A DNA stretch of 33,070 nt from NCBI GenBank assembly GCA_964452095.1, contig CAYVKX010000007.1:1-33070 (forward strand), written 5' to 3'. The notes beneath the pieces were generated by a model, which saw only the letters and a program-made list of their open reading frames with translations, was not told where the DNA came from and ran no database searches. Shown one piece after another: positions 8,058 to 16,761 of the stretch (the first letter of the stretch is position 1; every line of letters begins with the position of its first letter). This DNA comes from DUAL01 sp964452095 (lineage in GTDB: Bacteria > Bacteroidota > Bacteroidia > Flavobacteriales > BACL11). Position numbers and translations under genes: made by a program.

Positions 8058-9632
8058 TTATTTTATATGTGCAATACGCTCAGTAATCAAATGCCCTTTA
8101 CTGCTTGTGATATTGAGTAAATATAATCCTTCTGAAAATGAAGATAAGTTTACTTTTTCAGAGATTTTCCCAGAAAAGTTTAGCAAATTATTTGTGTATA
8201 TTTTCTGCCCTAATGAATTGAGAATAGTTATTTCAATATCTTGATTAGTTGAAGTTTCAAATTCTATTGAAAGCATCTCTTTTACAGGATTAGGATAAAT
8301 TGAAATTTGCTCAGAATTTATTTCATTTTCAATGGATGAAACATTAAAGCAAGAAGTAGTTGCAGTAGAATTCATGTATGGTTCTAAAGCAATAATTCCT
8401 GGGTAATTACACTCATACCTAAACCCTTTTTGAGATTGGGCATTGTAAGGTCCCCAAACAATTGTTCCCAAAGAATCCACCTCATACATTACACCAGCTC
8501 CACCTTGTCCGCTTGAAGCATTTACATAAATATTTCCGTTTGACATTCTATCAGAAGCCGATTGCCCAGAAGCAGAATAAGCACAAGCATATCTTGTTGT
8601 ATATGATGCAGGACCAAAAGCTTGACCTGGAGTTCTTAAATAAGTATTAGTAGTTGCATCCCAAGGAGTTTCAATACCATCAATTGCCGATTGATTATTA
8701 CTCACTCCACTATTATTAAATATTTGCAAAAACCCACCATTTGGTCTGCCATCATCTGCAATCCATCTTGCGTCATGAACAGCATTATCAATTATTTGAA
8801 CCCCATTCATATCATAATTTGAAGGGTTTCCCCATCTATAAAGAATATCACCACCCATTCCTGAATTCCCTCCAGAATGAGAAGCTGCCTCAGCTGTAGT
8901 TGTACTATGGTCAATTATATAAATTTCAGACGCAAAACGAGAGGAAAAAACAATTTGATCCAAATCCTCATTGTAATCCACTCCATTTACATGAAACCAA
9001 TCTCCACCACCTCCGCCAGGACCTCCACCTCCTTGTATCATATTGATATCAATCAGTTGAGGGTTGTCAGAAATTACTCCATAATTTGGTTTGTTTGCGT
9101 CTGTATCTTGAATCATATGATCCCAAATATGCCATTCCCAAACAATTGTTGCACCTCCGTTTCCATCATCTGCAAGCTCAATAAAATGAGTAGGCCATTT
9201 GTCAGAATTTGAATTACTATATCCAGCCGCATTAACTTCTGAAGCTGTTTTCACTTCCCAAGCTGTAATCAAAACATTCTCACCAACTAAAGTCAAATCA
9301 TGATGGCTCAAATGATTGGATGTTGAATAAATAAAATCCCAAACCATATTTCCATTCGGATCAATTTCTTGCACTCTTCCAGCATCTGCAGATCCACTTA
9401 ATTGATTTCCATTATTTTTTGTGCCTCTTACTAAGTTTCCATTTTTTTTGAGTTGCACTGTATAATTGCACTCGGTAGTCATATTCCAAGTATGTGCAAT
9501 ATTTTCATTTTCATCAATAAGGTAAGTAGTAGTTTGCCCTTGCGGATTATACAATGCAAAGCCATTAAAATTTTGTGCTTTTACTAAAATTATACTTGAT
9601 AATAGGGTGAAAGCAATTAGTGTTTTTTTCAT
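8058..9632 (-). CDS. Secreted arylsulfotransferase (ASST)-like protein with T9SS sorting domain
   Basis: This 524-residue protein has a signal peptide (MKKTLIAFTLLSSIILVKAQ) and a six-bladed-propeller-type catalytic region, residues of about 22-425, that reads like the arylsulfate sulfotransferase family: GFALYNPQGQTTTYLID, HTWNM, GRVQEIDPNGNMVWDF, LSHHDLTL, DWFHVNGVDYNEDLDQIVFS, NAVHDARWI. Candidate active-site histidines are His111, His214 and His286; the well-studied enterobacterial AssT uses three active-site histidines, but my alignment is by eye. A glycine-rich loop (residues 201-210) precedes the second His. A T9SS sorting domain follows (ISIYPNPVKEMLSIE, to residue 524). ASST enzymes move sulfate from phenolic sulfates to phenolic acceptors without PAPS, although T9SS members of Bacteroidota are uncharacterised. 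It is the first gene of the four-gene run and ends in frame with, and directly against, the CotH gene. Confidence 0.78.
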   Translation of the reverse strand: MKKTLIAFTLLSSIILVKAQNFNGFALYNPQGQTTTYLIDENENIAHTWNMTTECNYTVQLKKNGNLVRGTKNNGNQLSGSADAGRVQEIDPNGNMVWDFIYSTSNHLSHHDLTLVGENVLITAWEVKTASEVNAAGYSNSNSDKWPTHFIELADDGNGGATIVWEWHIWDHMIQDTDANKPNYGVISDNPQLIDINMIQGGGGPGGGGGDWFHVNGVDYNEDLDQIVFSSRFASEIYIIDHSTTTAEAASHSGGNSGMGGDILYRWGNPSNYDMNGVQIIDNAVHDARWIADDGRPNGGFLQIFNNSGVSNNQSAIDGIETPWDATTNTYLRTPGQAFGPASYTTRYACAYSASGQSASDRMSNGNIYVNASSGQGGAGVMYEVDSLGTIVWGPYNAQSQKGFRYECNYPGIIALEPYMNSTATTSCFNVSSIENEINSEQISIYPNPVKEMLSIEFETSTNQDIEITILNSLGQKIYTNNLLNFSGKISEKVNLSSFSEGLYLLNITSSKGHLITERIAHIK

Positions 9633-9721
9633 CTTTTCTTTGTTTTTTAGTTAGTTAATATGACACAAAGAAAGCAAAAAGGTTTAATTAATAAAAAAAG
9701 AATTTTCTAAATCTTACCCTT

Positions 9722-10036
9722 TCAAAATTTTCTTTTCCACTTTCCAGCTACCCATATATGCCCACCTTTTGTAGTTTCCCAGTGTCCTGCAATCCAAATA
9801 TGCCCTCTTTTTTTGCGTTTCCAATGCCCTTTTACCCATATATATTTATGGTGTTTTCTACTCCATTTCCAGTACCCATCAATCCAAATATGATTTTTCT
9901 TGTTCTTATTTGGCTTTACAATTACTACTTTTGGCTTGTTAGGTTTTACTTTTATTACTATTTGTGCTTCTGCTAAATTTGGAAAGAATATTCCAACTCC
10001 TAAAATTACGATAAAACTAAAAATTACTTTTTTCAT
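9722..10036 (-). CDS. Small exported basic protein with four WXXGXW-type repeats
   Basis: This 104-residue protein opens with a signal peptide (KKVIFSFIVILGVGIFF, cleaved near AEAQ), then has a Lys/Pro/Val-rich linker (residues 25-45) and four tandem units HIWIDGYWKW, YIWVKGHWKR, HIWIAGHWET and HIWVAGKWKR spaced about 16 residues apart. This is the WXXGXW (YXWGXW) repeat family, found in small exported proteins of Gram-negative bacteria with no settled function. The mature protein is strongly basic and rich in aromatic residues, which could favour contact with polyanions or the envelope, but that is inference. The gene has its own start, is separated by 89 nt from the ASST-like gene, and is divergent from the DUF502 gene. 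Confidence 0.75.
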   Translation of the reverse strand: MKKVIFSFIVILGVGIFFPNLAEAQIVIKVKPNKPKVVIVKPNKNKKNHIWIDGYWKWSRKHHKYIWVKGHWKRKKRGHIWIAGHWETTKGGHIWVAGKWKRKF

Positions 10037-10065
10037 TGCTATTGTTTTTAAGATTAGTACTTTTA
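10036..10065 (+). promoter_or_regulatory. Possible promoter for the DUF502 gene cluster
   Basis: TTG at 10036-10038, a 19-nt spacer and TACTTTTA at 10058-10065 fit the Bacteroidota pattern TTG-N17-23-TAnnTTTG except for the last base of the -7 box. The ATG is 31 nt further on. It overlaps the start codon of the divergent WXXGXW gene. Weak evidence. Confidence 0.3.
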
Positions 10066-10096
10066 TGACTTCAAAAAATACTTAAAGTTTAAAAAA

Positions 10097-10654
10097 ATGA
10101 AAAAATTTATAAATTACTTTTTACAAGGGTTATTATACATAGTGCCAATAACAGTTACGCTTTATGTAGTGTATTGGACTTTTCAAAAAATTGACGGGAT
10201 ACTTGCCCCAATCACTAAAATTCCTGGATTAGGATTAATTGTTATTATCCTTCTCATTACTCTTATTGGATATGTGGGTTCGGCAGTAATTGCTAGCCCT
10301 ATCAATGCTTTTTTTCAAAGAATTTTGGAGAAAGCTCCACTTTTAAAAACCATTTATTCATCAGTAAAAGATTTGATGAACACATTTGTAGGGAAAAAGA
10401 AAGGATTTTCTCAACCGGTTCTTGTGAAACTATACGAAAATTCAACTATTGAAAGAGTTGGGTTTATCACTAATAAAGATTTGAGCACGCTAAATATTAA
10501 AGCGCATAAAGTTTTGGTTTATTTGCCACATTCTTATGCTTTTTCTGGACAACTTTTTGTGGTAGATAGTACATATCTTACTCCTATTGATGCAAGTTCT
10601 TCTGAGATTATGAAGTTGATTGTTTCCGGTGGAGTAACCGATATTGATAACTAA
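10097..10654 (+). CDS. DUF502 family membrane protein
   Basis: This 185-residue protein has two N-terminal membrane segments (about residues 7-29, FLQGLLYIVPITVTLYVVYW, and 44-67, GLGLIVIILLITLIGYVGSA), followed by a short linker (PLLKTIYSSVKDLMNTF, about 94-110) and a soluble C-terminal domain (PVLVKLYE, RVGFITN, VLVYLPHSYAFSGQLFVV). This order, including IYSSVKD and the late P-T-A/S-F-SG motif, is that of the DUF502 family, widespread in bacteria and with no established biochemical role. Length is typical. It heads a plus-strand run: the next gene starts 15 nt after its stop, suggesting cotranscription. Confidence 0.85.
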   Translation: MKKFINYFLQGLLYIVPITVTLYVVYWTFQKIDGILAPITKIPGLGLIVIILLITLIGYVGSAVIASPINAFFQRILEKAPLLKTIYSSVKDLMNTFVGKKKGFSQPVLVKLYENSTIERVGFITNKDLSTLNIKAHKVLVYLPHSYAFSGQLFVVDSTYLTPIDASSSEIMKLIVSGGVTDIDN

Positions 10655-10669
10655 ACTAAAAACTAAAAT

Positions 10670-12886
10670 ATGATGAAAAATTTACTAACTTTTTTGGCGT
10701 TTTGCTCTTGCATTTCTGCCTTTGCTGGCGATACAACTACCGTTAGAATTCACGACCATACCGACATGACTTGGTACGGAAATTATGATGAGTGGGGAGA
10801 ACTACCTGGCGATAGTTTGACTTACAGAAAAATTTATTTGCACTATACCATGGGTTGTGCCACTGGAGGTTGCTCGGATTGGGATTATACCTCTAAAATT
10901 ATTGTTCGTCACCGAACCGGAGAAGTTGATTCTACTTTGCACACAAGCCCTAATTTTACAGTAAATGGGAGTACTTTGGATACCGTATTTTTCTCCTTAA
11001 ATCCTGTAATAATTTATTATTGGGATAGCATTAATAGTAGTATGGATTCCACTTTTTCCGATTCCATTCAAATAATAAGATATACCGACCAAAACAACCC
11101 AACTATTCCAACCGATACGCTCCTGTTTTGGCAATCAAATCTTAATGTTTTTTCTTTTGATTCCTTGGGAAATATTACCGACAGTACTTTTTTTATGGCT
11201 GATACAAATTGGATTGTGAATTACTATAATTGGCACACTCCTTTTGAAGTAATTGAAGATTTTGAATTAGCGAGAGTCATCACCCCTTACGGGAGCAGTT
11301 TGGCAAATAGTTGGGAATTTACCCACACTTTTGATATTACTGATTTTGTGCAAATTCTTAGGGACTCAGTTGAAATTAGATGTCATTATAGCGGGTGGTC
11401 GTCTGGTTTTAGTGCCACTTTGGATTTTGAGTTTATTGAAGGTACTCCCCAAAGAAATGTAGTAAAATTAGAAAATATTTATAGTGGAGGATATAGTTAT
11501 GTTTCTTCCACCGATTTTGAGAATAATAAACTTACCCCTAAAAATAAATGGATAGAGCAAAACAGCACAATGGCAAGTGTAAAAATGACTGCAACAGGGC
11601 ACGGTTTTGATAATAGCCAAGTGGCTGCAGAATTCAAACCAATTAATTATTATTTGAATGTAGATGGCTCACTTACGCACACCCAATATAATTGGGATGC
11701 CGATTGTGGAGAGAACCCTATTTATCCGCAAGGGGGAACTTGGATTTATGATAGAGCAAATTGGTGTCCTGGGAAAAGAGCCCAAACTTTTGAGCACGAA
11801 ATCACTCCTTATATTACGCCAAATGATTCTGTGGAAATTAATGTTGATTTTCAATCTTATAATTGGAGCGGAACTCAAACGCCATCTTATATTATTGAAT
11901 GTCAACTATTTCAATATGGAAATGAGAATTTTACAAATTCAGCAGAAATAATTGATATTATAAAACCATCCAAAAAAGATGAATATAGTCGTAAAAATCC
12001 TATTTGCGGAAAGCCACTTATCAAAATAAGAAATTATGGAAGCAGTCCTTTAGTATCTTTAGAAATTGAATATAATGTGGTGGGAGGCAGTACTCACACT
12101 TATAATTGGAGTGGAAATTTAGCATTTATGGAAACTGAAGAAGTGGAACTTCCCAACCTAACAAATTGGTCTGGAACCGATCAAATATTTGAAGTAAGGC
12201 TTAAAAATCCTAATGGGCAAGCAGATGATTATACGGATAATAATTATATGAAAACCCAGTATGATAAAGTGCCAGAATATCCGAATACTATTACGCTTTG
12301 GCTCACTACAAATGCAGGGGTGACAAATAATTTAACGCAAGTATCTGAAACCTCTTGGGAGTTTTTTGATGAGAGTGGAAATCCTGTGTTTGCAAGTGGA
12401 AATTTGTATAGCAATACTCCTTATAGAGATACGCTCACTTTCGCAAATGGCTGCTATACTTTTGTGGTTACTGATACGGATGAAGATGGGCTTGGCTTTT
12501 GGGCAAATTCTGATGGTAATGGTTTGTGTAGATTTCGAGACCCAACTGCTGGTTGGTTGCAACAATTCAATACTGATTTTGGCACAAATATTGTACATCA
12601 ATTTACAGTTGGTTATCCTCAAAACACTAGCAATCAGTTGATTTTTGAGCAGTGGATAATTTATCCAAATCCTACAAAAAACAATATTGTTATTGAAGGT
12701 TTGTCTGAGGATAAAACACAAATCTCAATTTTTGATAATCTTGGAAAAGAGGTGGTAAAAACTCAAGATACAGAGTCAGGGTTTATCTCAAAAACTATTG
12801 ATTTGAGTACTTTGGAAAGTGGAATTTATTTTGTGAAAATCACAACTTTAGAAAGTCAAACAATCAAAAAAATAGTAAAGCAATAA
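10670..12886 (+). CDS. Secreted PNGase F-like protein with T9SS sorting domain
   Basis: This 738-residue protein has a signal peptide ending near residue 19 and then a split peptide-N-glycosidase F-like fold. HYTMGCATGGCSDWDYTSKI places Asp72 where the catalytic Asp60 of Elizabethkingia PNGase F lies (GC..WD). FELARVITPYG, FDITDFVQIL and VDFDI-like TLDFEFIEGTP follow. AAEF places Glu321 at the Glu206 position, and GENPIYPQGGTW with DRANWCPG is a strong family signature. The position equivalent to Glu118 appears to be Ser/Gly (HYSGW), and about 100 residues (86-190) are inserted relative to PNGase F. The region of about 420-650 is beta-rich accessory sequence; 660-738 is the T9SS sorting domain (WIIYPNPTKNNIVIE to KKIVKQ). 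The family removes N-glycans from Asn, but activity here is uncertain given the changed residue. The stop touches the ATG of ispG. Confidence 0.75.
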   Translation: MMKNLLTFLAFCSCISAFAGDTTTVRIHDHTDMTWYGNYDEWGELPGDSLTYRKIYLHYTMGCATGGCSDWDYTSKIIVRHRTGEVDSTLHTSPNFTVNGSTLDTVFFSLNPVIIYYWDSINSSMDSTFSDSIQIIRYTDQNNPTIPTDTLLFWQSNLNVFSFDSLGNITDSTFFMADTNWIVNYYNWHTPFEVIEDFELARVITPYGSSLANSWEFTHTFDITDFVQILRDSVEIRCHYSGWSSGFSATLDFEFIEGTPQRNVVKLENIYSGGYSYVSSTDFENNKLTPKNKWIEQNSTMASVKMTATGHGFDNSQVAAEFKPINYYLNVDGSLTHTQYNWDADCGENPIYPQGGTWIYDRANWCPGKRAQTFEHEITPYITPNDSVEINVDFQSYNWSGTQTPSYIIECQLFQYGNENFTNSAEIIDIIKPSKKDEYSRKNPICGKPLIKIRNYGSSPLVSLEIEYNVVGGSTHTYNWSGNLAFMETEEVELPNLTNWSGTDQIFEVRLKNPNGQADDYTDNNYMKTQYDKVPEYPNTITLWLTTNAGVTNNLTQVSETSWEFFDESGNPVFASGNLYSNTPYRDTLTFANGCYTFVVTDTDEDGLGFWANSDGNGLCRFRDPTAGWLQQFNTDFGTNIVHQFTVGYPQNTSNQLIFEQWIIYPNPTKNNIVIEGLSEDKTQISIFDNLGKEVVKTQDTESGFISKTIDLSTLESGIYFVKITTLESQTIKKIVKQ

Positions 12887-14800
12887 ATGAAATATTGTAA
12901 TTCATTAACCAACTATAGCAGGTTTAAAACAAGAGAAGTAAAAGTAGGAAATATCGGTATTGGTGGGAATAATCCTATCCGTATTCAATCCATGACTACA
13001 ACCGATACTATGGATACTGAGGCAACTGTTGAGGAATCCATAAGAATGATAGAAGCTGGTTGTGAACTCGTACGTATTACTGCCCCTTCAAAAAAAGAAG
13101 CGCTTAATCTTAAAAACATTAAAGAAGAACTTGCAAAAAGAGGATACGATACTCCAATAATTGCAGATATTCATTACACGCCAAATGCAGCAGAAATTGC
13201 GGCAACAATTATTGAAAAAGTAAGAGTAAATCCTGGAAATTATGCCGATAAAAAGAAATTTGAAAACATAGAATATACGGATGCTACTTACAATGCAGAA
13301 ATTGATAGAATAAGAGAGAAATTCACTCCTCTTGTTCGTATTTGTAAAGAGCACGGAACTGCCATGCGAATTGGCACTAACCATGGCTCTCTCTCTGATA
13401 GAATCTTAAGTAGATATGGAGACACCCCAAAAGGAATGGTAGAATCGGCAATGGAATTTTTGCGTATTTGTCAGAGTGAAGATTACCATGATATTATTCT
13501 TTCAATGAAAGCATCCAATACTAGAGTAATGGTACAAGCCTACCGCTTATTAGTTACTGAAATGATAACGGAAGGAATGGATTACCCACTTCATTTGGGA
13601 GTTACTGAAGCAGGAGAAGGAGAAGATGGAAGGATAAAATCTGCAGTAGGAATTGGTACACTTTTAGCAGATGGAATAGGTGATACAATTCGTGTTTCAC
13701 TTACAGAAGCACCTGAATATGAAATACCTGTAGCACAAAAATTACTGAAACATTTTGAGGGGATAAAGGAGCAAGATGAAGTGGAGGAAATAACAGAGAA
13801 CCCTTTACATTCTTTTGATTATAAAAGAAGAACAACAAATGATGTGCTAAATATTGGGGGAGGAAATGTCCCAATTGTAATGGCAGATTTTTGCTTGAAA
13901 GAAAAGATTACTCCAGCTTCTTTTTTTGGAATTGGCTCTAACTATTCTGTTCCTTTGGACAAATGGAATATCACAGATACTGCAGCCGATTATGTTTTTG
14001 TAGGAAACCATGATGTGGATTTTGAAGTTCCAGGAACTTTAGGTATAATTTATAATTACAAAAAATGGCAAGAACACAAAAAAGGATATCCTTTTTTAAC
14101 AGTTAACGATTATTTGGATGAAACAGAAATTTCAGAAAAACTAAATATTGTTTATGTGTGTCTTTCTGATTTGAGTGAGGAGCTTTTTGCAAAACTAAAA
14201 ACAGATACAACAGCTGTTTTGATGATAGATACTTATAACGAAAACGGTATAGCCGAGCAAAGAAAACTCTTCACAGAACTTATGAATAATGGAATAAAAA
14301 CTCCTGTAATTATTGGGAGGGCTTATGGCGATTTATCTTCTGAACAATTACAACTTTCGTCCAGTGCTGATTTTGGAGCATTACTACTTGATGGCTTAGG
14401 AGATGGAATATTTATTGCAGCTGAAAATTGTGGCTCTGACCAATCCGTAAATTCCTTAGCATTTGGGATATTACAAGCTAGCAGAACACGAATTTCAAAA
14501 ACAGAATACATTTCTTGCCCGAGCTGTGGAAGAACCCTTTTTGACTTGCAAGAAACCACTGCAAAAATAAGAAAAGAGACAGACCATTTGAAAGGAGTAA
14601 AAATTGGAATTATGGGTTGCATTGTAAACGGACCAGGAGAAATGGCAGATGCCGATTATGGTTATGTGGGTACCGGAAAAGGAAAAATCACCCTTTACAA
14701 AGAACAAACTGTTGTAGAAAAAAACATCCCAGAAGAAAAGGCAGTAACTGCCTTAATTGAACTCATAAAAAAACATGGAGATTGGGTGGAGGGAAAATGA
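12887..14800 (+). CDS. ispG: 4-hydroxy-3-methylbut-2-en-1-yl diphosphate synthase (long form)
   Basis: IspG (GcpE) converts MEcPP to HMBPP in the MEP isoprenoid pathway, using a [4Fe-4S] cluster. The N-terminal TIM barrel (residues of about 10-290) shows IRIQSMTTTDTMDTEATV, PIIADIHYTP, VRVNPGNYA, AMRIGTNHGSLSDRI and LHLGVTEAGEGEDGRIKSA. The C-terminal cluster domain shows SCPSCGRTLFDLQ (Cys544, Cys547) and GCIVNGPGEMADADYGYVG (Cys578, Glu585), the expected ligands. At 637 residues it is the long form with an inserted domain of about 230 residues between barrel and cluster domain, known from Bacteroidota, Chlamydiae and plants, rather than the form of about 370 residues. The ATG follows the TAA of the PNGase-like gene directly (TAAATG), so translation may be coupled. 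The exporter ATPase follows 34 nt later. Confidence 0.97.
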   Translation: MKYCNSLTNYSRFKTREVKVGNIGIGGNNPIRIQSMTTTDTMDTEATVEESIRMIEAGCELVRITAPSKKEALNLKNIKEELAKRGYDTPIIADIHYTPNAAEIAATIIEKVRVNPGNYADKKKFENIEYTDATYNAEIDRIREKFTPLVRICKEHGTAMRIGTNHGSLSDRILSRYGDTPKGMVESAMEFLRICQSEDYHDIILSMKASNTRVMVQAYRLLVTEMITEGMDYPLHLGVTEAGEGEDGRIKSAVGIGTLLADGIGDTIRVSLTEAPEYEIPVAQKLLKHFEGIKEQDEVEEITENPLHSFDYKRRTTNDVLNIGGGNVPIVMADFCLKEKITPASFFGIGSNYSVPLDKWNITDTAADYVFVGNHDVDFEVPGTLGIIYNYKKWQEHKKGYPFLTVNDYLDETEISEKLNIVYVCLSDLSEELFAKLKTDTTAVLMIDTYNENGIAEQRKLFTELMNNGIKTPVIIGRAYGDLSSEQLQLSSSADFGALLLDGLGDGIFIAAENCGSDQSVNSLAFGILQASRTRISKTEYISCPSCGRTLFDLQETTAKIRKETDHLKGVKIGIMGCIVNGPGEMADADYGYVGTGKGKITLYKEQTVVEKNIPEEKAVTALIELIKKHGDWVEGK

Positions 14801-14834
14801 AATAATAATAGAACAAAATAATCGTTAAGCTACA

Positions 14835-15536
14835 ATGATAAAAATAACTGATTTACATAAATCTTATCAAATGGGGAAAAATGTTCTCCATGTGCTAAAG
14901 GGCATCAACTTTACTGTTAATGAGGGGGAATTGGTAGCAATTATGGGATCTTCCGGATCAGGAAAATCTACCCTACTAAATATTATTGGAATGTTGGATG
15001 TTGCTGATAAGGGTACTTATACTTTAGATAATATTCCTATTAAAAACTTAGATGAAACAAAAGCAGCCAAATATCGCAATCAGTTTTTAGGTTTTATATT
15101 TCAATCTTTTAATTTAATCAAGTACAAAACTGCTCTTGAAAATATTGCTTTACCATTATATTATCAAGGGAAAAAGAGAGAAGAAAGGCAGATAAAGGCA
15201 TTAGAATACTTAGAAAAAGTAGGATTAAAAAATTGGGCAAGCCATTTACCAAGTGAGCTTTCTGGAGGGCAAAAACAAAGAGTTGCAATTGCAAGAGCAA
15301 TGGTAACTAAACCCAAAGTGCTTTTAGCTGACGAACTTACAGGCGCTTTAGATTCCAAAACATCTGCAGAGGTAATGGCGCTAATTCAGAAAATAAATAA
15401 GGAAGGAAAGACTATATTAGTAGTTACTCATGAAGAAGATATTGCAATGATGTGCAAACGCATAGTTCACCTGAAAGATGGGATAATAATAGAGGACAAA
15501 ATAATAACGCAAATGCCTGCATCAGCTCATGTTTAA
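14835..15536 (+). CDS. ABC transporter ATP-binding protein, MacB/LolD type
   Basis: This 233-residue ATPase has all the nucleotide-binding motifs: Walker A GSSGSGKST (38-46), Q-loop FIFQSFN (Gln90), signature LSGGQ (142-146), Walker B VLLADE (162-167), D-loop GALD (170-173) and switch His199 (VVTHE). The usual ADEPTGALD reads ADELTGALD, a Pro-to-Leu change at residue 168. Length and motif spacing fit the LolD/MacB/FtsE class, which works with FtsX-like permeases and drives mechanotransmission from the inner membrane rather than classical import. It overlaps the first permease gene by 8 nt, and together with two permeases, an adaptor and a TolC-like channel makes a tripartite exporter. Substrate cannot be deduced. 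Confidence 0.93.
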   Translation: MIKITDLHKSYQMGKNVLHVLKGINFTVNEGELVAIMGSSGSGKSTLLNIIGMLDVADKGTYTLDNIPIKNLDETKAAKYRNQFLGFIFQSFNLIKYKTALENIALPLYYQGKKREERQIKALEYLEKVGLKNWASHLPSELSGGQKQRVAIARAMVTKPKVLLADELTGALDSKTSAEVMALIQKINKEGKTILVVTHEEDIAMMCKRIVHLKDGIIIEDKIITQMPASAHV

Positions 15537-16761
15537 CAAGGATAATTGGTTTGAAATTTTTGATACTATCCGTAAAAATAAATTACGGACTTTCTTGTCT
15601 GGATTTACAGTTGCATTAGGTATTTTTATTTTTATTATTCTTTTTGGGTTTGGGAATGGTTTAAGTAATACTTTTCAGAAATTCTTTAATGATGATAATG
15701 TGAATACTATTTTTATTTTTCCTGGAACAACTAACAATCCTTTTAAAGGTTATGAATCTGGTAGAAGAATTAAGTTTGATAATTCTGACTTAAAAACCAT
15801 TACAGATAATTTTGATAATTATTTAGAAAGCATTACGCCAAGGATTAATGATAATGCAACTGTAAAATACAAAGATAAAAGCAATAATTATTCCATAAGA
15901 GCCGTAAGTCCTTCTCATCAATATAACGAAATGACCATTATGATGAAAGGGCGTTTTTTGCATGAAGATGATATTACTCATAAAAAAAGACATGCCGTTA
16001 TTGGGAGATTAGTAGCTGAGGATTTATTTAATAATGAAAATCCAATTGGAAAATATATTGATGGAGGCGGACATAGCTGGAAAGTAGTTGGTGTTTTTCA
16101 AGATGATGGAGGAGATAGAGAGGAAAGGATTATCTACATTCCTTATACAAGCTTGCAAAAAATAAAGAAAAATACAGATGAGATTGACCAAATTATATTG
16201 AGTTATAAGCCTGAAATTGGTTATGAAGGTGCAGTAGAATTTGAACAGAAACTGGAGAAATTCCTGAAAAATAGAAAAGATATTGATCCTAGAGATAGAG
16301 GGGGAATTTACATCAGAAATGTAGCCGATAACCTTAAAGCAAACCAACAATTTGCATCTGTATTACAGCTCATTATTTCCTTTATTGGAATCGGGACTTT
16401 AATTGCAGGGATTATTGGAATAAGTAATATTATGGTATTTGTAGTGAAAGAAAGAACCAAAGAATTAGGAATCCGAAAAGCAATTGGAGCAAGCCCAAGA
16501 AGCATTATCGCTATGATATTACAAGAAGCAATTTTCATCACTACTTTATCAGGTTATTTTGGATTAATTGCAGGTATTGCAACCCTGAGCTTAATTGGCG
16601 ATACTCTTGAAAAAGATTATTTTATTACCAATCCTTACATTGATATTTCAACTGCTATTGGAGCTACTATCATCCTTATTCTTTTTGGTGCATTAGCAGG
16701 ATACATTCCTGCTAGAAGAGCTGCTAAAATAAAACCAATTGTTGCCTTAAGAGACGAATAA
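15529..16761 (+). CDS. MacB/FtsX-like ABC permease, first copy
   Basis: This 410-residue protein has the MacB permease layout. One membrane segment lies near the N-terminus (about 22-45, TFLSGFTVALGIFIFIILFG). A large periplasmic MacB_PCD-type domain follows (about 46-275, with NPIGKYIDGGGHSWKVVGVF), then three C-terminal segments (about 283-305, 330-355 and 370-398). The cytoplasmic loop VKERTKELGIRKAIGASPRSI is the conserved coupling region contacting the ATPase. Its final stretch ARRAAKIKPIVALRDE is the typical end of the family. The gene starts inside the ATPase gene and is followed directly by the second permease, so the transporter probably uses a heterodimer of permeases with one kind of ATPase. 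Confidence 0.92.
   Translation: MFNKDNWFEIFDTIRKNKLRTFLSGFTVALGIFIFIILFGFGNGLSNTFQKFFNDDNVNTIFIFPGTTNNPFKGYESGRRIKFDNSDLKTITDNFDNYLESITPRINDNATVKYKDKSNNYSIRAVSPSHQYNEMTIMMKGRFLHEDDITHKKRHAVIGRLVAEDLFNNENPIGKYIDGGGHSWKVVGVFQDDGGDREERIIYIPYTSLQKIKKNTDEIDQIILSYKPEIGYEGAVEFEQKLEKFLKNRKDIDPRDRGGIYIRNVADNLKANQQFASVLQLIISFIGIGTLIAGIIGISNIMVFVVKERTKELGIRKAIGASPRSIIAMILQEAIFITTLSGYFGLIAGIATLSLIGDTLEKDYFITNPYIDISTAIGATIILILFGALAGYIPARRAAKIKPIVALRDE

Noticed and set aside
14835..15536. Degenerate Walker B (ADELTGALD) as a sign of a dead ATPase
   Set aside because: The catalytic Asp166 and Glu167 and all other motifs are intact; the Pro-to-Leu change is not at a catalytic residue.
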